From contig NW_026944389.1 in assembly GCF_033439725.1 (NCBI RefSeq), positions 1,736,001-1,800,000 on the forward strand: a DNA stretch of 64,000 nucleotides, read 5' to 3'. Shown here piece by piece: positions 33,942 through 45,539 of this stretch (its first letter is position 1; each line of letters starts with the position of its first letter). The position numbers and the translations under genes were made by a program. The notes beneath the pieces are model-generated. The model did no database searches. It was not told the DNA's origin and saw only the letters and a list, made by a program, of their open reading frames with translations. This stretch comes from Neurospora tetraspora (lineage: Eukaryota > Ascomycota > Sordariomycetes > Sordariales > Sordariaceae).

Positions 33942-35054
33942 ATGAACGCCTCTCAGTCTCAGCCTCTCTTCTACTCGCCAGCACTTCCCTCTGAGCTGCT
34001 CTGGTACATCATCCACCGATGCAGTTATCCCACCACCTTGATCGTCTGCTCTAGCCGGTTGGAGTTTCTTGCGGCTTTGGCGAGGGATATTAAGCGAGGG
34101 CAACAGCAAGAAGTATACGAGGAACAGTCACAGGGTGAACAAGAACAAGGAGAACAAAAAACTTCCTTTCAACCTGAACCAGACCAAGAAGGCATATCTA
34201 CAGATACACAACATCGAGAAGAAGAGCCCCAGGAGTCATCACACTCGCAACTCCCACGGCCAAGTCAACAACAGCAGGCAATAATAGCACCACAGCCAAC
34301 ACAAGATCAGCCCACCAAAACAACAACAACCGCCACAACGACCAAAATAACCCCCGGCCCCGGCCCCGGCCCCAGTCCCTGGGTCCCCTCCCAACTCCTC
34401 GCCTCCCCCCTCTACCAACTCGCCGTAACACGACACATCCGCACAGTCTTCATCCCCACCGTGTCCCACCTACGTGCCTTTCTCTCTGTCTTTGACCCCT
34501 CCTCTACCAACTCTACCAACAACAGCAGCAGTAGTACCGGCAACAAGGTTCCCGCCCCCCCTCCGCCGCCGCCTTATGGATCAGGATCAGGACCAGATCA
34601 TCAACCTGGTAGTAGTAACCACGGCGGCCATCAAACAACAACACAACGTATAATAATAGTGTATGGCTTCCTAGCATTACACCGCGATTCAAGCGAGTGG
34701 AGCGTGCAAGGACTGAATAACAGCGTTGCTGTGTTGTTGGAGGCTGGGAGGAGGGTGGGGTTGGGGGTTGTGGTTGTTGAGCCTGTTGGTCATCATCACG
34801 ATTGTCATGATGATGATGAGAAGAAAGGGGTTCTGCCGAGAAGTATGGGTATGATGATGGAGAGTTTACTGGGGGAAAAGATGCCGGTTGTGAGCGGGAG
34901 TGCTTTGAAGGGAACTGGGGCTGGGGATTTGGAAAGAAGTGTTGGGATTGCTGGGAAGACGGTGGATGTGAGGAGGGTGTTGGGTCGGTGGTTCCGGTTT
35001 GGGGTTGGGGAGTGGGAAAGGGAGAGGGAAAGGGGCTGTTGTTTGGAGAGGTAA
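33942..35054 (+). CDS. conserved-looking protein of unknown function (possible degenerate RecA fold)
   Basis: Single exon, 370 aa from the ATG at 33942; the frame is open further upstream but without another ATG. The start, PALPSELLWYIIHRCSYPTT then LIVCSSRLEFLAALARD, looks like a structured helix/strand segment. A long Gln/Glu/Thr/Pro-rich insertion follows (residues about 55-140), then LYQLAVTRHIRTVFIPTVSH, a Ser/Asn/Pro spacer, and RIIIVYGFLALHRDSSEWSV followed by QGLNNSVAVLLEAGRRVGLG. The pattern hydrophobic strand + LHR + S(E)(W/F)S.QGL resembles the Walker-B region of Rad51 paralogues and Shu-complex proteins; this is only a pattern impression. Low-complexity inserts and a basic Arg/Glu C-terminus are notable. 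Confidence 0.7.
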   Translation: MNASQSQPLFYSPALPSELLWYIIHRCSYPTTLIVCSSRLEFLAALARDIKRGQQQEVYEEQSQGEQEQGEQKTSFQPEPDQEGISTDTQHREEEPQESSHSQLPRPSQQQQAIIAPQPTQDQPTKTTTTATTTKITPGPGPGPSPWVPSQLLASPLYQLAVTRHIRTVFIPTVSHLRAFLSVFDPSSTNSTNNSSSSTGNKVPAPPPPPPYGSGSGPDHQPGSSNHGGHQTTTQRIIIVYGFLALHRDSSEWSVQGLNNSVAVLLEAGRRVGLGVVVVEPVGHHHDCHDDDEKKGVLPRSMGMMMESLLGEKMPVVSGSALKGTGAGDLERSVGIAGKTVDVRRVLGRWFRFGVGEWERERERGCCLER

Positions 35055-35420
35055 TCAATGGTGGTTTTGGTCGTGGAAGGAGGGGAGAGAATATGGGGCT
35101 GAGAAGGGGCAGTGCACAAAGCACAGCACAACAGAACCGAGTTGGTAATCTAGAGTTTCGTGGTCTCATTCAGTGTTAACGACTTTTGATGCCTCCTTTG
35201 ATAGAATAAACCGGGAAAGTTACTCTATACCCAACCTTCCCCAACCTGCTGGTAAAACAACCGAAACGCCATTCCATGATATCCATGCTCCAAAAACCTT
35301 TCATATGCCAAATAAAACTTGACTACTTCGCCGTGAACTGAACGCGGTATACTACACGTTAAACAAGAACAAGTGTGCGAACAAAGGGTATCATAACGTA
35401 TCAACCAACAAGACGCCCGC
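35055..35420. other. convergent 3' intergenic region
   Basis: Short gap between the 370-aa gene (+) and nuf2 (-). No coding or RNA feature seen. Confidence 0.6.
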
Positions 35421-36890
35421 TCAGATGGCCTGCTCCATCTCGGTAATGTACAACTTAATGTGTGCCTCCATCTTGAGGTACTCGTCGTGGGCGGCATGGA
35501 CTTCGTTCTCGATATTCTCTTTCAAGTCGAGCATCTGGTTGAAGGAAGGCCTCTGGTTAGCATTTCTGATATTTTTCTTGTCGTTCAGCGCAATGCAATG
35601 CAAACATACCTTCTTCTCCGTCTGTTCAATCCTCACCCTCCTCCTCTCGATATCCTTGCCCTTCTCCGACCTCTCCTCCGTCAACTTCCTATGCACCGCC
35701 CTCAACTCCTCCATCTTCTCCTTAGCCCTTTGCGCCTTCTCCTGGCTCTGCGTCCGCAAGTGCGCCGTGCGATCAACCCACTTGGCCAATTGCCTCTTGA
35801 GCAGCGCCTCCTGCCGCTCTACCTCCCTGACATTTTGTCCCCGATCCGTAAGCGCGTCCCTTTGCCGTGCGTTCTTAACGTTCTCCTCCTCTTCCTTAGC
35901 TAGCTCGATGGCGATCTCCTCCAACAGCTTGATGCACGAGGCCACGTCCGAGGCCACCACGCTGAACGAGTCCGTTGACGTCTGGAGAGCTCTTGACCGC
36001 CTATCCAGCGCATCGATGTGTGCCTTGTCATTGTTCAACGTGTTGCTCAGCTCCGCCAGACTAGCCTGCAACGCCGACGGGCTCTGTAGCACATAAGGCC
36101 GGAGTTTCGCACTCTCCTGCTTGAGCGCAATCTTGGTAGCCGTCTTCTCCTCCAGCTCCGCCGCCAGCTCTCCCTTCTTGGTCTTGGCCTCCTCCAACCT
36201 CGCAGCCACCTTCTCCTGGCTTCGCCTTAGCTCCAGCAGCCGCTTCTTGAGCTCCTCATTGCGCACCGTCTTCTCCTGAACCAGCACCTCCATCGCCCTG
36301 CGATTGTGTCTCATCTCCTCCAACTGCGCCTCCATATTCTGGTTCTCCACATACAGCTGCTCGATGCGCGCCTTGGTCTGCTCGGCCTTGTTGCAATGCT
36401 GATCAATCACGCTCGTCTGGCTCTCGCGGAACCTGACAAAGTTGATGACATAACTCAGCATCCTGACCAGCCGGTCATGCGTCGGTTTGTAGAGGTCATT
36501 GAAGCTGAAATCATTCACCCCGCAATCCAGCATCAGCCTGCGTAGCGACACGTAAAACCCCAAGAGGTTCCTCGTGTCGGACGGCATCATGGCCTCGCCC
36601 AGTTCGGGCCCGCAAACGTCCTCGGCGGCCGCGCGCATCGCCGGGTCGACCGTCTGGCGCGTCTTGTTCATCAGCAGCTCGCCGAACCACTCGAAGATCA
36701 TCTGCACCTGGATCGGGTTGGGCTTCTGCAGGTCGGCCAGCGTGAAGGGGATGCCGAGCTCGTTGATGCAGCCGACGATTTCGCGGTCGGGCAGGCGCAT
36801 GTTGGCGTAGGCGGCTTCTTCTTCCTTTTTGCGCTGCCGCGATTGTTGCGGCTGCGGAGGCAGGATGGACATTCGTGGGTTGAAGGCCAT
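35421..36890 (-). CDS. nuf2: kinetochore protein Nuf2 (Ndc80 complex)
   Basis: Two exons on the minus strand, 36890-35610 and 35534-35421 (75-nt intron, GTATGT...CAG), 464 aa. The N-terminal calponin-homology domain of Nuf2 is clear: [40 protein letters not shown], then [22 protein letters not shown]. From about residue 160 to the end the protein is almost continuous coiled coil ([40 protein letters not shown]...). Nuf2 pairs with Ndc80 to bind microtubule plus ends and with Spc24/Spc25 through its C-terminus. The ATG at 36890 is chosen because the conserved domain starts soon after; the frame is open upstream but reads as leader sequence. Length matches fungal orthologues. Confidence 0.95.
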   Translation of the reverse strand: MAFNPRMSILPPQPQQSRQRKKEEEAAYANMRLPDREIVGCINELGIPFTLADLQKPNPIQVQMIFEWFGELLMNKTRQTVDPAMRAAAEDVCGPELGEAMMPSDTRNLLGFYVSLRRLMLDCGVNDFSFNDLYKPTHDRLVRMLSYVINFVRFRESQTSVIDQHCNKAEQTKARIEQLYVENQNMEAQLEEMRHNRRAMEVLVQEKTVRNEELKKRLLELRRSQEKVAARLEEAKTKKGELAAELEEKTATKIALKQESAKLRPYVLQSPSALQASLAELSNTLNNDKAHIDALDRRSRALQTSTDSFSVVASDVASCIKLLEEIAIELAKEEEENVKNARQRDALTDRGQNVREVERQEALLKRQLAKWVDRTAHLRTQSQEKAQRAKEKMEELRAVHRKLTEERSEKGKDIERRRVRIEQTEKKVCLHCIALNDKKNIRNANQRPSFNQMLDLKENIENEVHAAHDEYLKMEAHIKLYITEMEQAI

Positions 36891-39800
36891 TTTTGGCTGT
36901 GGTAGGGTGTGCTGGGCACGAAGGGGACTCGGATGGGCTCGTGGTTCGCGGTTCGCTCGATGATTTCGGGGTTTTTGTGTGTCGTCGTAAATGTCGCGTA
37001 GATGACGACAATGGGTATCTCGTAAGGATGTTGAGGGGTGTTCCAAAAGGGTGGCTCGTTGGCGCGTGTCCAGACGCGTTGATCTTTGTCGCAACTTTTG
37101 GATGGGGTTGGACCGTTGGAGGGTGGTGGTGTTGATTGAAACCCATGTCATGGTGGGGTGGTTGCTCCGGAGACGCTACCGTGCGGGACTTGCCGTTTAG
37201 ATGCATATTTGCTTATGACGGTAACCCCGCAATCTCTGGCTCTTTTCATGTCTCCTTGCATTCTTTCTTTCTTTTCCCTTTCCCCCTCATCGTCTTTTGT
37301 TATCTGTGGAACCTCCATTTTCGAACTCATGACATCTCTTCAAAGCTCCATCAAATTGCGTTTTGAATGCCATAACAAATCTCAATATTCATAAATTAAC
37401 CATATACATCAACCCTGGTTTGTTTGTTAGCGCGGGACTTCACTACGCACTCTTCGCAACTCTGTCGCAGGAACCACGCTAACAAACAAACCAGGGTTGA
37501 ACTATACACCCAGACCTTGAACCGACGAAAGCAAACCACAACACCGACTTCACACCACAACAGAAGACTCGGATTCTCAATTGACTGTATCATTACAATA
37601 CCGCTCAGCCAGAACCACCAATATAGCCCCAGAGGCTCCTATGCAAGCAATAAATCAAAACAGATCACTGCCCTCGGCGTCAATGGGCCAACCATCCAGC
37701 CAAACAGACACTCCTCCACCTCATTGGACACTCCCATCGGCCCTACAAGATATTAGACCGAACCGAACACTACACAAGCATCCCATCCATCAGATTAACA
37801 GACGACAGATGACAGATGACATGTACCCTTTCAGATCCGTTTTTCTTCCGATATTTTAGAAAAGCTTAAAAGTTAAAAACGACTGCGGGCATGGATGGGC
37901 GCATGATGGACATCGGGATATTAGGTAAGATGATCTGCATATCACATACAATACACGTGTAAGGAAAACGGATACTCCCGACCGAAACGCTGGGTATTTC
38001 TCGGCGGGTCGTATATAGAAAGATCTGAAAGGTGAGAGAGAGTCTCGGAAGGTTATGTAAGGCGCAGATCGGAGAACCGTTTGGATGGATCCAGGTTTTT
38101 TCCGACCTACAACTAAAAGTTCCCGTTGATCACATGCTCGTCTTGTCTTGAAGTAAGCCACAATTCTGGTCCATTCCGTTTTCTTCAAGTGGGCTTGGGC
38201 TGAGCCTAGTCTAGAGAGCTCAACTATACAAGTCAGGCTGAAAGGTCAAGGAGTCGAAGGATGTACCTATGCCTCGTACAAAACCAAAGCAGTCAGCATG
38301 CAAGTCTATATTGCCTCCGAGGCCCAGGCACTTTTGCAGTCCAGGATACAAAACCAACGACTGAATGAAGTCCATCCGGTTCCTGCATTTCTTTGCAGTA
38401 GCGGAAGCAGAAGCAGCAGCAGCACCACCACCACCACCACTCTGCTCGCATTCGCATTGCTTAACCAACAACAAAACGAAACGTCCAGATTGCGAAAAAA
38501 AAAAAAAATACCTAGTAATCCGAGTCACCCAGTTCATAAACTTGCTTCAGAGAATATAACAGCACATACGACCATAGATGGTAGAAAACTCGGGATCCCG
38601 TCCGCTCTCCCATAGATAAGCTACCAATCGCCTGACTAGTAGTTGGGTCGGTGACGACCAGCGAATCCCAGGTGTTGTATGTTCATTTTTTTTCGTTCAA
38701 CTTTTTTGCTGTTTTCCTGTCCGTATTGTTGTGTTACTGTTTCCGGTCTTCATTTTTTTTTCTGTACCTTTCTTTCTCCTGCTCCTTTGTGAAGCAATTC
38801 AGCTCTTCATGGTCTTCACACACACCTTCAGTGGAGACCCGTGGAAACTTCGTTCCATAACTTTCAAATTCCTACCGTCCCTTACCTCTACCAGCAGACC
38901 ACGGAATGAGATGCCGAGACGCTGAGTCTGCAAGGGGAGAAGGAACACGCGAGGCAGCGTCAAGCATAAAGACAAAAAGCATGAGGAATCATGAAGAAGG
39001 ATCAGCCACTTCCTCTCCCGATACCGAGAGGGGGTAAGATATCGTAGGCGACACCATAGGTGACCATAAACAAACCTGAGGCTAGGTAGGCAATGCGCAA
39101 TGCCCCCAGGGGGAGAGCTTCTAGACGCCCGAGAGTCGCGAGAATCGGGAATACGGAAAGTGGAAGCCCACACGACGACAAGACGAGCGGAGAATTCTTC
39201 GTTTCTTTCTCTTCTTCAGGCGGTTAAGCACTGCCCACTTCCACCCCTTCTCGGAAGATCTCCCCGCAGTAGTGCTATCCTTCTGCACTAACACGCATAC
39301 ACACATTATGTACCTCCGGCAATAACAATGAGCGGAGGAGGAGGATGCTCTGGAAGAGGCGTTACGAAGCTGAGTACCACCGTATTTGGCGCCGGCCAGG
39401 GCAAGGCAAGGCGAGGCGTAATAAGGGCGGATGTGGATGTGGCGTGGACCAACAGCCAGCCGCGGAGTCCAGCGTCCCGGACGGCTTGCGGCTGCGAAAC
39501 GAAAAAGAGGAAGGAAGCGAGAAGAGAAGCGTGCCTCGGCGGTCACGACACCAAATAGTTCGGGGGAGGCGTCTGCAGAGTTGCGGGAGCTGGCTGGTAG
39601 GTATGGCGTTTAGGAAGTATGGTATGTATGTACGTATGGGTATTCTTAGCATGGGAGGGAACGGAATGAGACGGAGGGGGGGAGAAAGCGGGGGATCTGT
39701 GAAGATGTTTTGGTAGTTAGTTCTATGAGATTTTTGGCTATGCTCTTGATTAGTAGTCGTCGAATTGGTATGAGAATGATGCGGTTATTTCCATGATGGT

Positions 39801-41209
39801 ATGGGAAGCACGTGCACACGAGAAAACAAACCACCGGGAAAATGCTCAAGGTGAGGTTGAACCGTGAAGAGAAATGAGACGGCCCGGGGGGTCCCGTCGA
39901 CGAGGGGACGTCGTGAACAGCAGTCCAAAGTGGAGAAAAAGACCCCAGTTTCTTGGCATTCGATTTTCGGAAGCATCCACGCACCCAATGTTTTTGACTT
40001 TTTGATAGGGCTGTCGTTCGGGCTCTTCCTTTTCTCTCTCCAGGGTTCAAGGTTTGCTGGCCCGTTAGCAGTAATATAACCTAATGCTCCAGGGTGTGCC
40101 TGGCCTGAATCCAGACGGATGACGAGAACGAAAGAAAAGCAGAGAAGTAATACTGTAAACCAAAGAGAAAGACGAGGACGACCTGGACCCTGAATGTTTG
40201 CACTTGCAAGTCATCATTCTGTCATTTAATTCCTTAATCTTCAGGTACCGGATCAGCCCATGGATGTTTTTTGTTCCCCCTTTACCCCTGACTAGTAACA
40301 TGACTGAACGGTGACACCTACAGGGAACCTAGGAACACCCTTCTCTTCCCAGTTCCCCGTAAGTCCTTGTGGTGTCATTACTCATTAATCCCGTGTTGTT
40401 GGAATGTGATAGGACCAGAAAGCCATGGCATGGTTGTTGAAAGAAGAGTGGGAAATTTTTCTCTTCATTATAACGGCGGAACCTTACATCAACTTGTATA
40501 TTGGAATTCCTGATTCCTGCGGCTTATAAGATGAGATATGCTGTACGCAGCCGCCAGAGTGCAAGGGCCCATCCATCGTGCCGTCGTGGGTTGTGAATTT
40601 CGTGGAATGGCATCATCTTTCTTCCCGCGACGGACAGCAGCCCGCTCTGGGGGGCATGGGCGCGATCTGACCTTTTTCCTTCTCCCTTGGATGGATGACT
40701 CGAGCGGGTTGCCATGAGGTAGGTACCTCGAGCATGAGCATGAGGTGGTGGCCCATCCAGTCCAGTGATACATTTTCACTTTGCTTTTCTTTTTCTTTTT
40801 TGTCGAACCGTCGAACAATCGAACGGCGCTCACCGTTGTCTTAGTTCCATTGCGACCACGGCTGATGCGCCTCATCCATTCCGCGAACCTGGCCCGCATC
40901 AATATCCATTCAGGCACGCAACAACTTTGGTGTGTTGTGAGCCAATGAAGCTTGGGTGGATCCTTGTGTGACTGATTGGGTTTTCTTTCTCCTGCTAAAC
41001 ATCATGAAATCTGGGTCATGTAAAAGTCGTGAGTCTTTCGTTGTAGCGTCGTTATCTGTTCTCTCCAGGCCTGAGTTTCTTGGTGGTTACAACTCAACTA
41101 CGCCCGTACTCTTGTGCGCAGTCGCCGCAAGCTCCCGGGGAGTCTCTTGTGCTCTCAATTTGGCATGCTGTGGGACTTGGGTGGTGCTTGTTTGGGTCGA
41201 GCGTGTACG
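36891..41209. other. gene-poor region (left part)
   Basis: 4.3 kb without a supported gene. Contains the 90-bp hairpin at 37410-37499, a (GCA)n/(CAC)n microsatellite near 38405-38440, an A13 run near 38497 and many CTAGGTACC-like motifs. Open frames are short and low-complexity. Confidence 0.55.
37410..37499. repeat. perfect 23-bp inverted repeat, 90-bp hairpin
   Basis: Arms 37410-37432 and 37477-37499 are exact inverted copies (outer end CAACCCTGGTTTGTTTG). Loop 44 nt. Weaker symmetry (TATA.. / ..TATA) extends outward. Located about 520 nt upstream of the nuf2 ATG. Could be a tiny fold-back element or an RNA hairpin. Confidence 0.8.
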
Positions 41210-41216
41210 ATGTTGA

Positions 41217-41763
41217 CGAGGCGGATAAAGTGACTGTATGTCTTGATAAAGTGACGGATCTCTAACCCAAAGGAGACAGATTCACTGTGTACCGTAGCCA
41301 AGAGTTGTATCAACGCCGTCGCCGTCGCCATCACCATCATTATTACCCTCATTATCGCCAATCCCATCATCGCTTGGTATTTTCCCCTTGGTGTTTTCGT
41401 TCTCAATGACCCCTTGCCTTTAAAGGCATGCCCGGATTTTGCGCTTCAGTACCGTTATAGAGGACGTACGAGCGGCGGCGGCGCAGCACTTAGGGCGCCG
41501 TCTCCGTCTGTCTTGACCACCGTTGCCGCCGCAGAGATGAGCCAAAACTCCAGTGAAAACGAGGAGGAGGATGAAAAGGAGGATAAAGTGGAGGAGGAGC
41601 ACCCTGCGACTCTTCTGACTGAAATTTGCATCGCGATGCGAAGAACCATATTACCCGTTAACTTGCCTGTTGTTGACATCGCAGGGCAAATGTCTGACCT
41701 ATTTCTCCTTCGGGTTAGAGATCCGTCACATTAGCGGATCATACAGTCACTTTATCCGCCTCG
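41217..41763. mobile_element. MITE, 547 bp, with 7-8 bp target-site duplication
   Basis: Terminal inverted repeats 41217-41275 and 41705-41763, 52 of 59 positions alike by eye; the first 24 bases (starting CGAGGCGGATAAAGTGAC) are identical. Flanks repeat ATGTTGA exactly (41210-41216 and 41765-41771); with one mismatched base the duplication is 8 bp. GATAAAGTGAC occurs twice in the left arm. Internal open frames include an acidic stretch (SSENEEEDEKEDKVEEE), possibly leftover from a longer element; no transposase catalytic motif seen. Confidence 0.85.
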
Positions 41764-43865
41764 CATGTTGAAGCCGCGGGTGTGAATCGGGAATTGCAGT
41801 TGCGGTTCTCGGTTAAATCCAACAAGCGCCGTTCACGTGTTGCCCGTTGATGCTGTCTGCTCCATCGTCACGCATCATGCCCATTTCCTGCAGATCTCTT
41901 GAAATGCAGTGACTCTGTGCCTGGTTTGTCAGCTTGTTCGCGCGGGTGGATTCCAACCGCCCAAGACAGCCATTCAGCGCAGGCGGCCCGCTGCTGCGCA
42001 ACCTACAATAACTCCACGCTCGCTCGCTCTTGGTGATAGCCTCTCACTGCTTCTGACCCTTATCGCCGTCCCCTTGAAGAGAGATGCTTTTGGAAGAGAG
42101 ATTTATCCACGACCGTTGTGCTCGGATACATGGATGCTGCCGTGACTCTGGCAACTCTGGACATCTCAACACACGTGTCAAGCTGACAGACACCGGGCCG
42201 CGCTGTAGTTGAACGACGCTTTGCCCTGCAGAAACTATCGGCAGCTTTTTTAGTTACCATCCCCAGGAGTGGACCGCCGCTACTGCATGGGGGCTGCGCG
42301 TGGAACGGAACAGTGGAACAGAAAGCCGCAAACTTTTGGATCCATTGCGCTGAACACGAAGCGAGGCGACGGCGACAGCGACGGTGATGGCGATCTCCAA
42401 CGTGCCTTATCAACATCCCCTGGCGTTCAGCACTAACGTGTGCATCGTACGTCGTTTGTGAGCGAAGCTGGGTTTGTTGGGGCTCGCTTAGCCCAAGCAA
42501 GACTTGTACAAAAAGACAGCATGACGCCAATTCAGATGCTGTCCGATGGGCTGAAGTTGGGGGAGAAGGGGCTGCTATGACATAATTGGCTCCAGCGCAC
42601 CCCGATTCTGCCAGATTGGAGGGGGTAAATTGGAGTTTTTGGGGTCCCGCACCGCACGTCGATGTCGTCGTTTTAGCGAACGAACACACGGAACTCCATT
42701 TCTTGCCTCCACCAACCTGAACCAAGCGTCCCGTCATCGTGTGAGGTGGGTGGTCGTCTGGTTTGTCTGGGGGGTTTGTTACCGATACAGAACTGTTACT
42801 ACAAGGACGGATACGAGCGTCTCGGGCACTGGTTGCAGACGGCCACGGCGACCCCAGACTAGGGAGTGGCCGAGACCTCTGCGCCTGTCAGTGGTTATAA
42901 AATGGCTGGTCTGCAATGCGCAATGGGAAGAGCCGACAGAGTATGTTGGGTGCAAATATTGGCAGCAGACATGCAATGGAAGCTTTCAAGTGCAGATGAA
43001 ATGATTGACGGGGAATTGTCAAGTGGAGCTTCAAGGACACGCAAAGAGCAAGAGATAGGCGCTGGCTCCAGAAAGATAGGTACTGACGGGTAGATTTCCG
43101 GACTGCCAAGAATCCATTGTGACCAGCCGGCATTTGCTGTGAATCTTGATGCCAGATAAATACCCATATAAAAGCCAGGTATGAGTAGAATCATTAAACA
43201 TCGGCGATGGAGACTTTCTTTCCAGAGAGGTCATATTCTTCAAGGTCAGCATGTCCAGCTGATGTTCAGTTTGCCAATATGGCGTCCAGAGCCCGATGCA
43301 GGCGGGGGGACACAGAGCATCCGACTCCGGACTGGGCCCCGTCCGTCTTGACGTCCTGGTCCTGGCAATCTAACAAGTGCCCGTTCCAAACGGCACGCCA
43401 GGCCCTATCCCAGGCCCTATCATGAGCTTCAGATGGGCTTCACACCACCACGTTTTCGGTGCAGTCCAATGGCTGCCGCCCGTGCTTGAAGCACCTGCCA
43501 TTTTCATGGCAATGACCGGTGGGCGTGCTCGACCGTTGGATATTTTCCGTTTTCCATGTCTTCATTGGTAGACTATCGGTCGTGATGCATATGTCCGTCA
43601 CTTGCGGCGTCCAGTAGGTCGTCGTCCAGGCTATCTCGTGGTTAAGATGAGAGGAGAAAGGTGCGGAGATGGGTTGCGCCAGACGCAATGCGCAAAAGAC
43701 AAGTCGAATTAAACATGAGCAGTCGTGGAAGATGAGGGAGATTATCATGATGGCGGGGAAGACCTAAAGCTAGGGAAGTCGCCAGTGACGCCGCGATCCA
43801 CTTCACGTGTAACATTCACGCTTCCTGTAGTGACAATACCATACTGTACGCCAATGATACGCGTG

Positions 43866-43887
43866 CGGAATACGGAGTACGGAGTAC
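43866..43887. repeat. CGGAGTA heptamer microsatellite
   Basis: CGGAATACGGAGTACGGAGTAC: three tandem 7-mers with one mismatch. This heptamer class is, from memory, frequent in Neurospora-type genomes. Confidence 0.6.
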
Positions 43888-44014
43888 CTTTGCTCTGGCT
43901 GCAGGCTCAAGAGGCCCTAATAGTTTAGCGCAGCTCCACTTCAGACTTCAGACGCACGCACGCACGCTGTTCAAGGGTTGCAATTGACCTTGCAAGTCGC
44001 AGTTACCGTATCGT

Positions 44015-44046
44015 AGGGCAGGGCAGGGCAACAGGGCAGCAGGGCA
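44015..44046. repeat. GGGCA tandem repeat
   Basis: Three direct GGGCA units followed by two spaced copies (ACAGGGCAGCAGGGCA). Simple repeat without other meaning visible. Confidence 0.6.
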
Positions 44047-45539
44047 AGCACGCATTTTCAACGGCATCTGGATTCATTCCTGTCCATCCACGGCAGGGAT
44101 GCTGGGGAAGCTCTTTTTTAAAGGCAACTTCAGTTGGAGGGAGTCAATAAGCTGTCGGATACACGACGACGCGATGCCTTGGGATACCTCAAAGAGGACG
44201 GATACTCCAAAGCGTGACTCCAGACTCCAATGACTTGTGAAGAAAGTGCGAGCTTGAATCCCGGAAAACGGATCCGTACCTTGCTTCATACCCTGGCTTG
44301 TAAGGTATCCTTCTATTTTACCTTACCTTGTACATAGGCGGCACTTGCCTCCCGGTCCCCATTGCTCCCCACTGCGCTTCCTTCCATCCTTTCCTCTCCA
44401 TGCTGATTGATTTCTTCAATTCCCTTCTCTTTCATTTGCTGCCCATTCATCCTCCGCCATCATTTCACCTGCACCTCACCTCCAATCTCCATCCATCGTT
44501 TCCCTCTTTTCTAGGGGACCGCCCCGTCTCCCCGTCCGGCCCGCAGTTACATACTTTTAGTTTACAAAGGTAATACCATTCAGTTCCCTTTCCCCAGTCG
44601 TTATTTACCCGTCCAACCCAATACACGCGGTGCACCTCCAAGTTGGAGCTGTGCCTCTCAAATACGCAAGCTATCCCAGATCCCCTCTATGACCCAAGCT
44701 GCCAGCGCCTTCCACCTCCAAGTTATGCGATAATACCTCTCGTTGCTCCCTTCGTCATACCTCCAAGCTGATCACATCCCACCCCACCTTATTTTTGGCA
44801 AAGGCCCTTTTCATCCCAACCCAGCAACAGGGAAAAATTGGTTGTCGATCATTCCTACCTCTGCCCTCGCTCTCACTTTCCCTTGCTCACCACTCCAGCC
44901 AACATCCTCTTATTTGTTGCTCGGGACCTGCTTTCCACGTTGCGCTCAAACCTCCTGGTTTGCCTCCGAGTCCTTCAAGAGCCGAATGCTACATCGCTTC
45001 CACCACGCGACCGCGGAACAAAGAATCACTCGTGCACTCTCTCCAACAAGGCAAAGGCACTCATTGACAATTCTACCGGTAGAACATCATTCCCTTGGCA
45101 TACCTCCAAACGAACCCGGCCAGGCATAATTGGATCAGTACCTGACTACCTCGACACTTGGATATACCACCATCACTGCCACCCCAGCTTGTCGCGACAA
45201 AGAATCGCCACCACGCAATAACCGCCCCTTCCTCTCGCTCTCTATTTACTCACTCCTGCATCACATCATCGCGCCTCTTACATTGGCATACACCAAGCAT
45301 GGTTTGAAGATATTGGCCCCTACAACGGATTCGTAGGCCGTCTGGTTACTCGTATCGCCTTCTTTTGGTTTACCACTCCTTGGAATCATGGTCATAATGA
45401 GCCGATCGCATCTACTACAAAACACAGACAATACCAGAAATCAGCCATACGCGCCATTTTACAGCTAGTTGCACATAATCAAACAGCTTCTCTGGTTGCA
45501 CCTCGACGGCATCTTGCCAAACGTCCGTCCCGAACCATC

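Larger units (their letters stand above)
41772..45539. other. gene-poor region (right part) and 5' region of the 816-aa gene
   Basis: 3.8 kb with no supported gene; a minus-strand frame of 225 codons (42060-42737) has no protein character. Contains a (CGGAGTA)n-type heptamer tract at 43866-43887, an (ACGC)n run at 43952-43966, GGGCA repeats at 44015-44046 and, from 44330, a C/T-rich stretch with several ACCTCCAAG copies that probably is promoter/leader. Confidence 0.55.

Noticed and set aside
41414-41734. Plus-strand 106-codon frame inside the 547-bp MITE
   Set aside because: Acidic run only; no transposase catalytic residues; boundaries fall inside the element, so treated as non-coding MITE sequence.
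42060-42737. Minus-strand 225-codon frame in the gene-poor region
   Set aside because: Cys/Ser/Arg-rich without any domain, and no splice signals that extend it; considered spurious.
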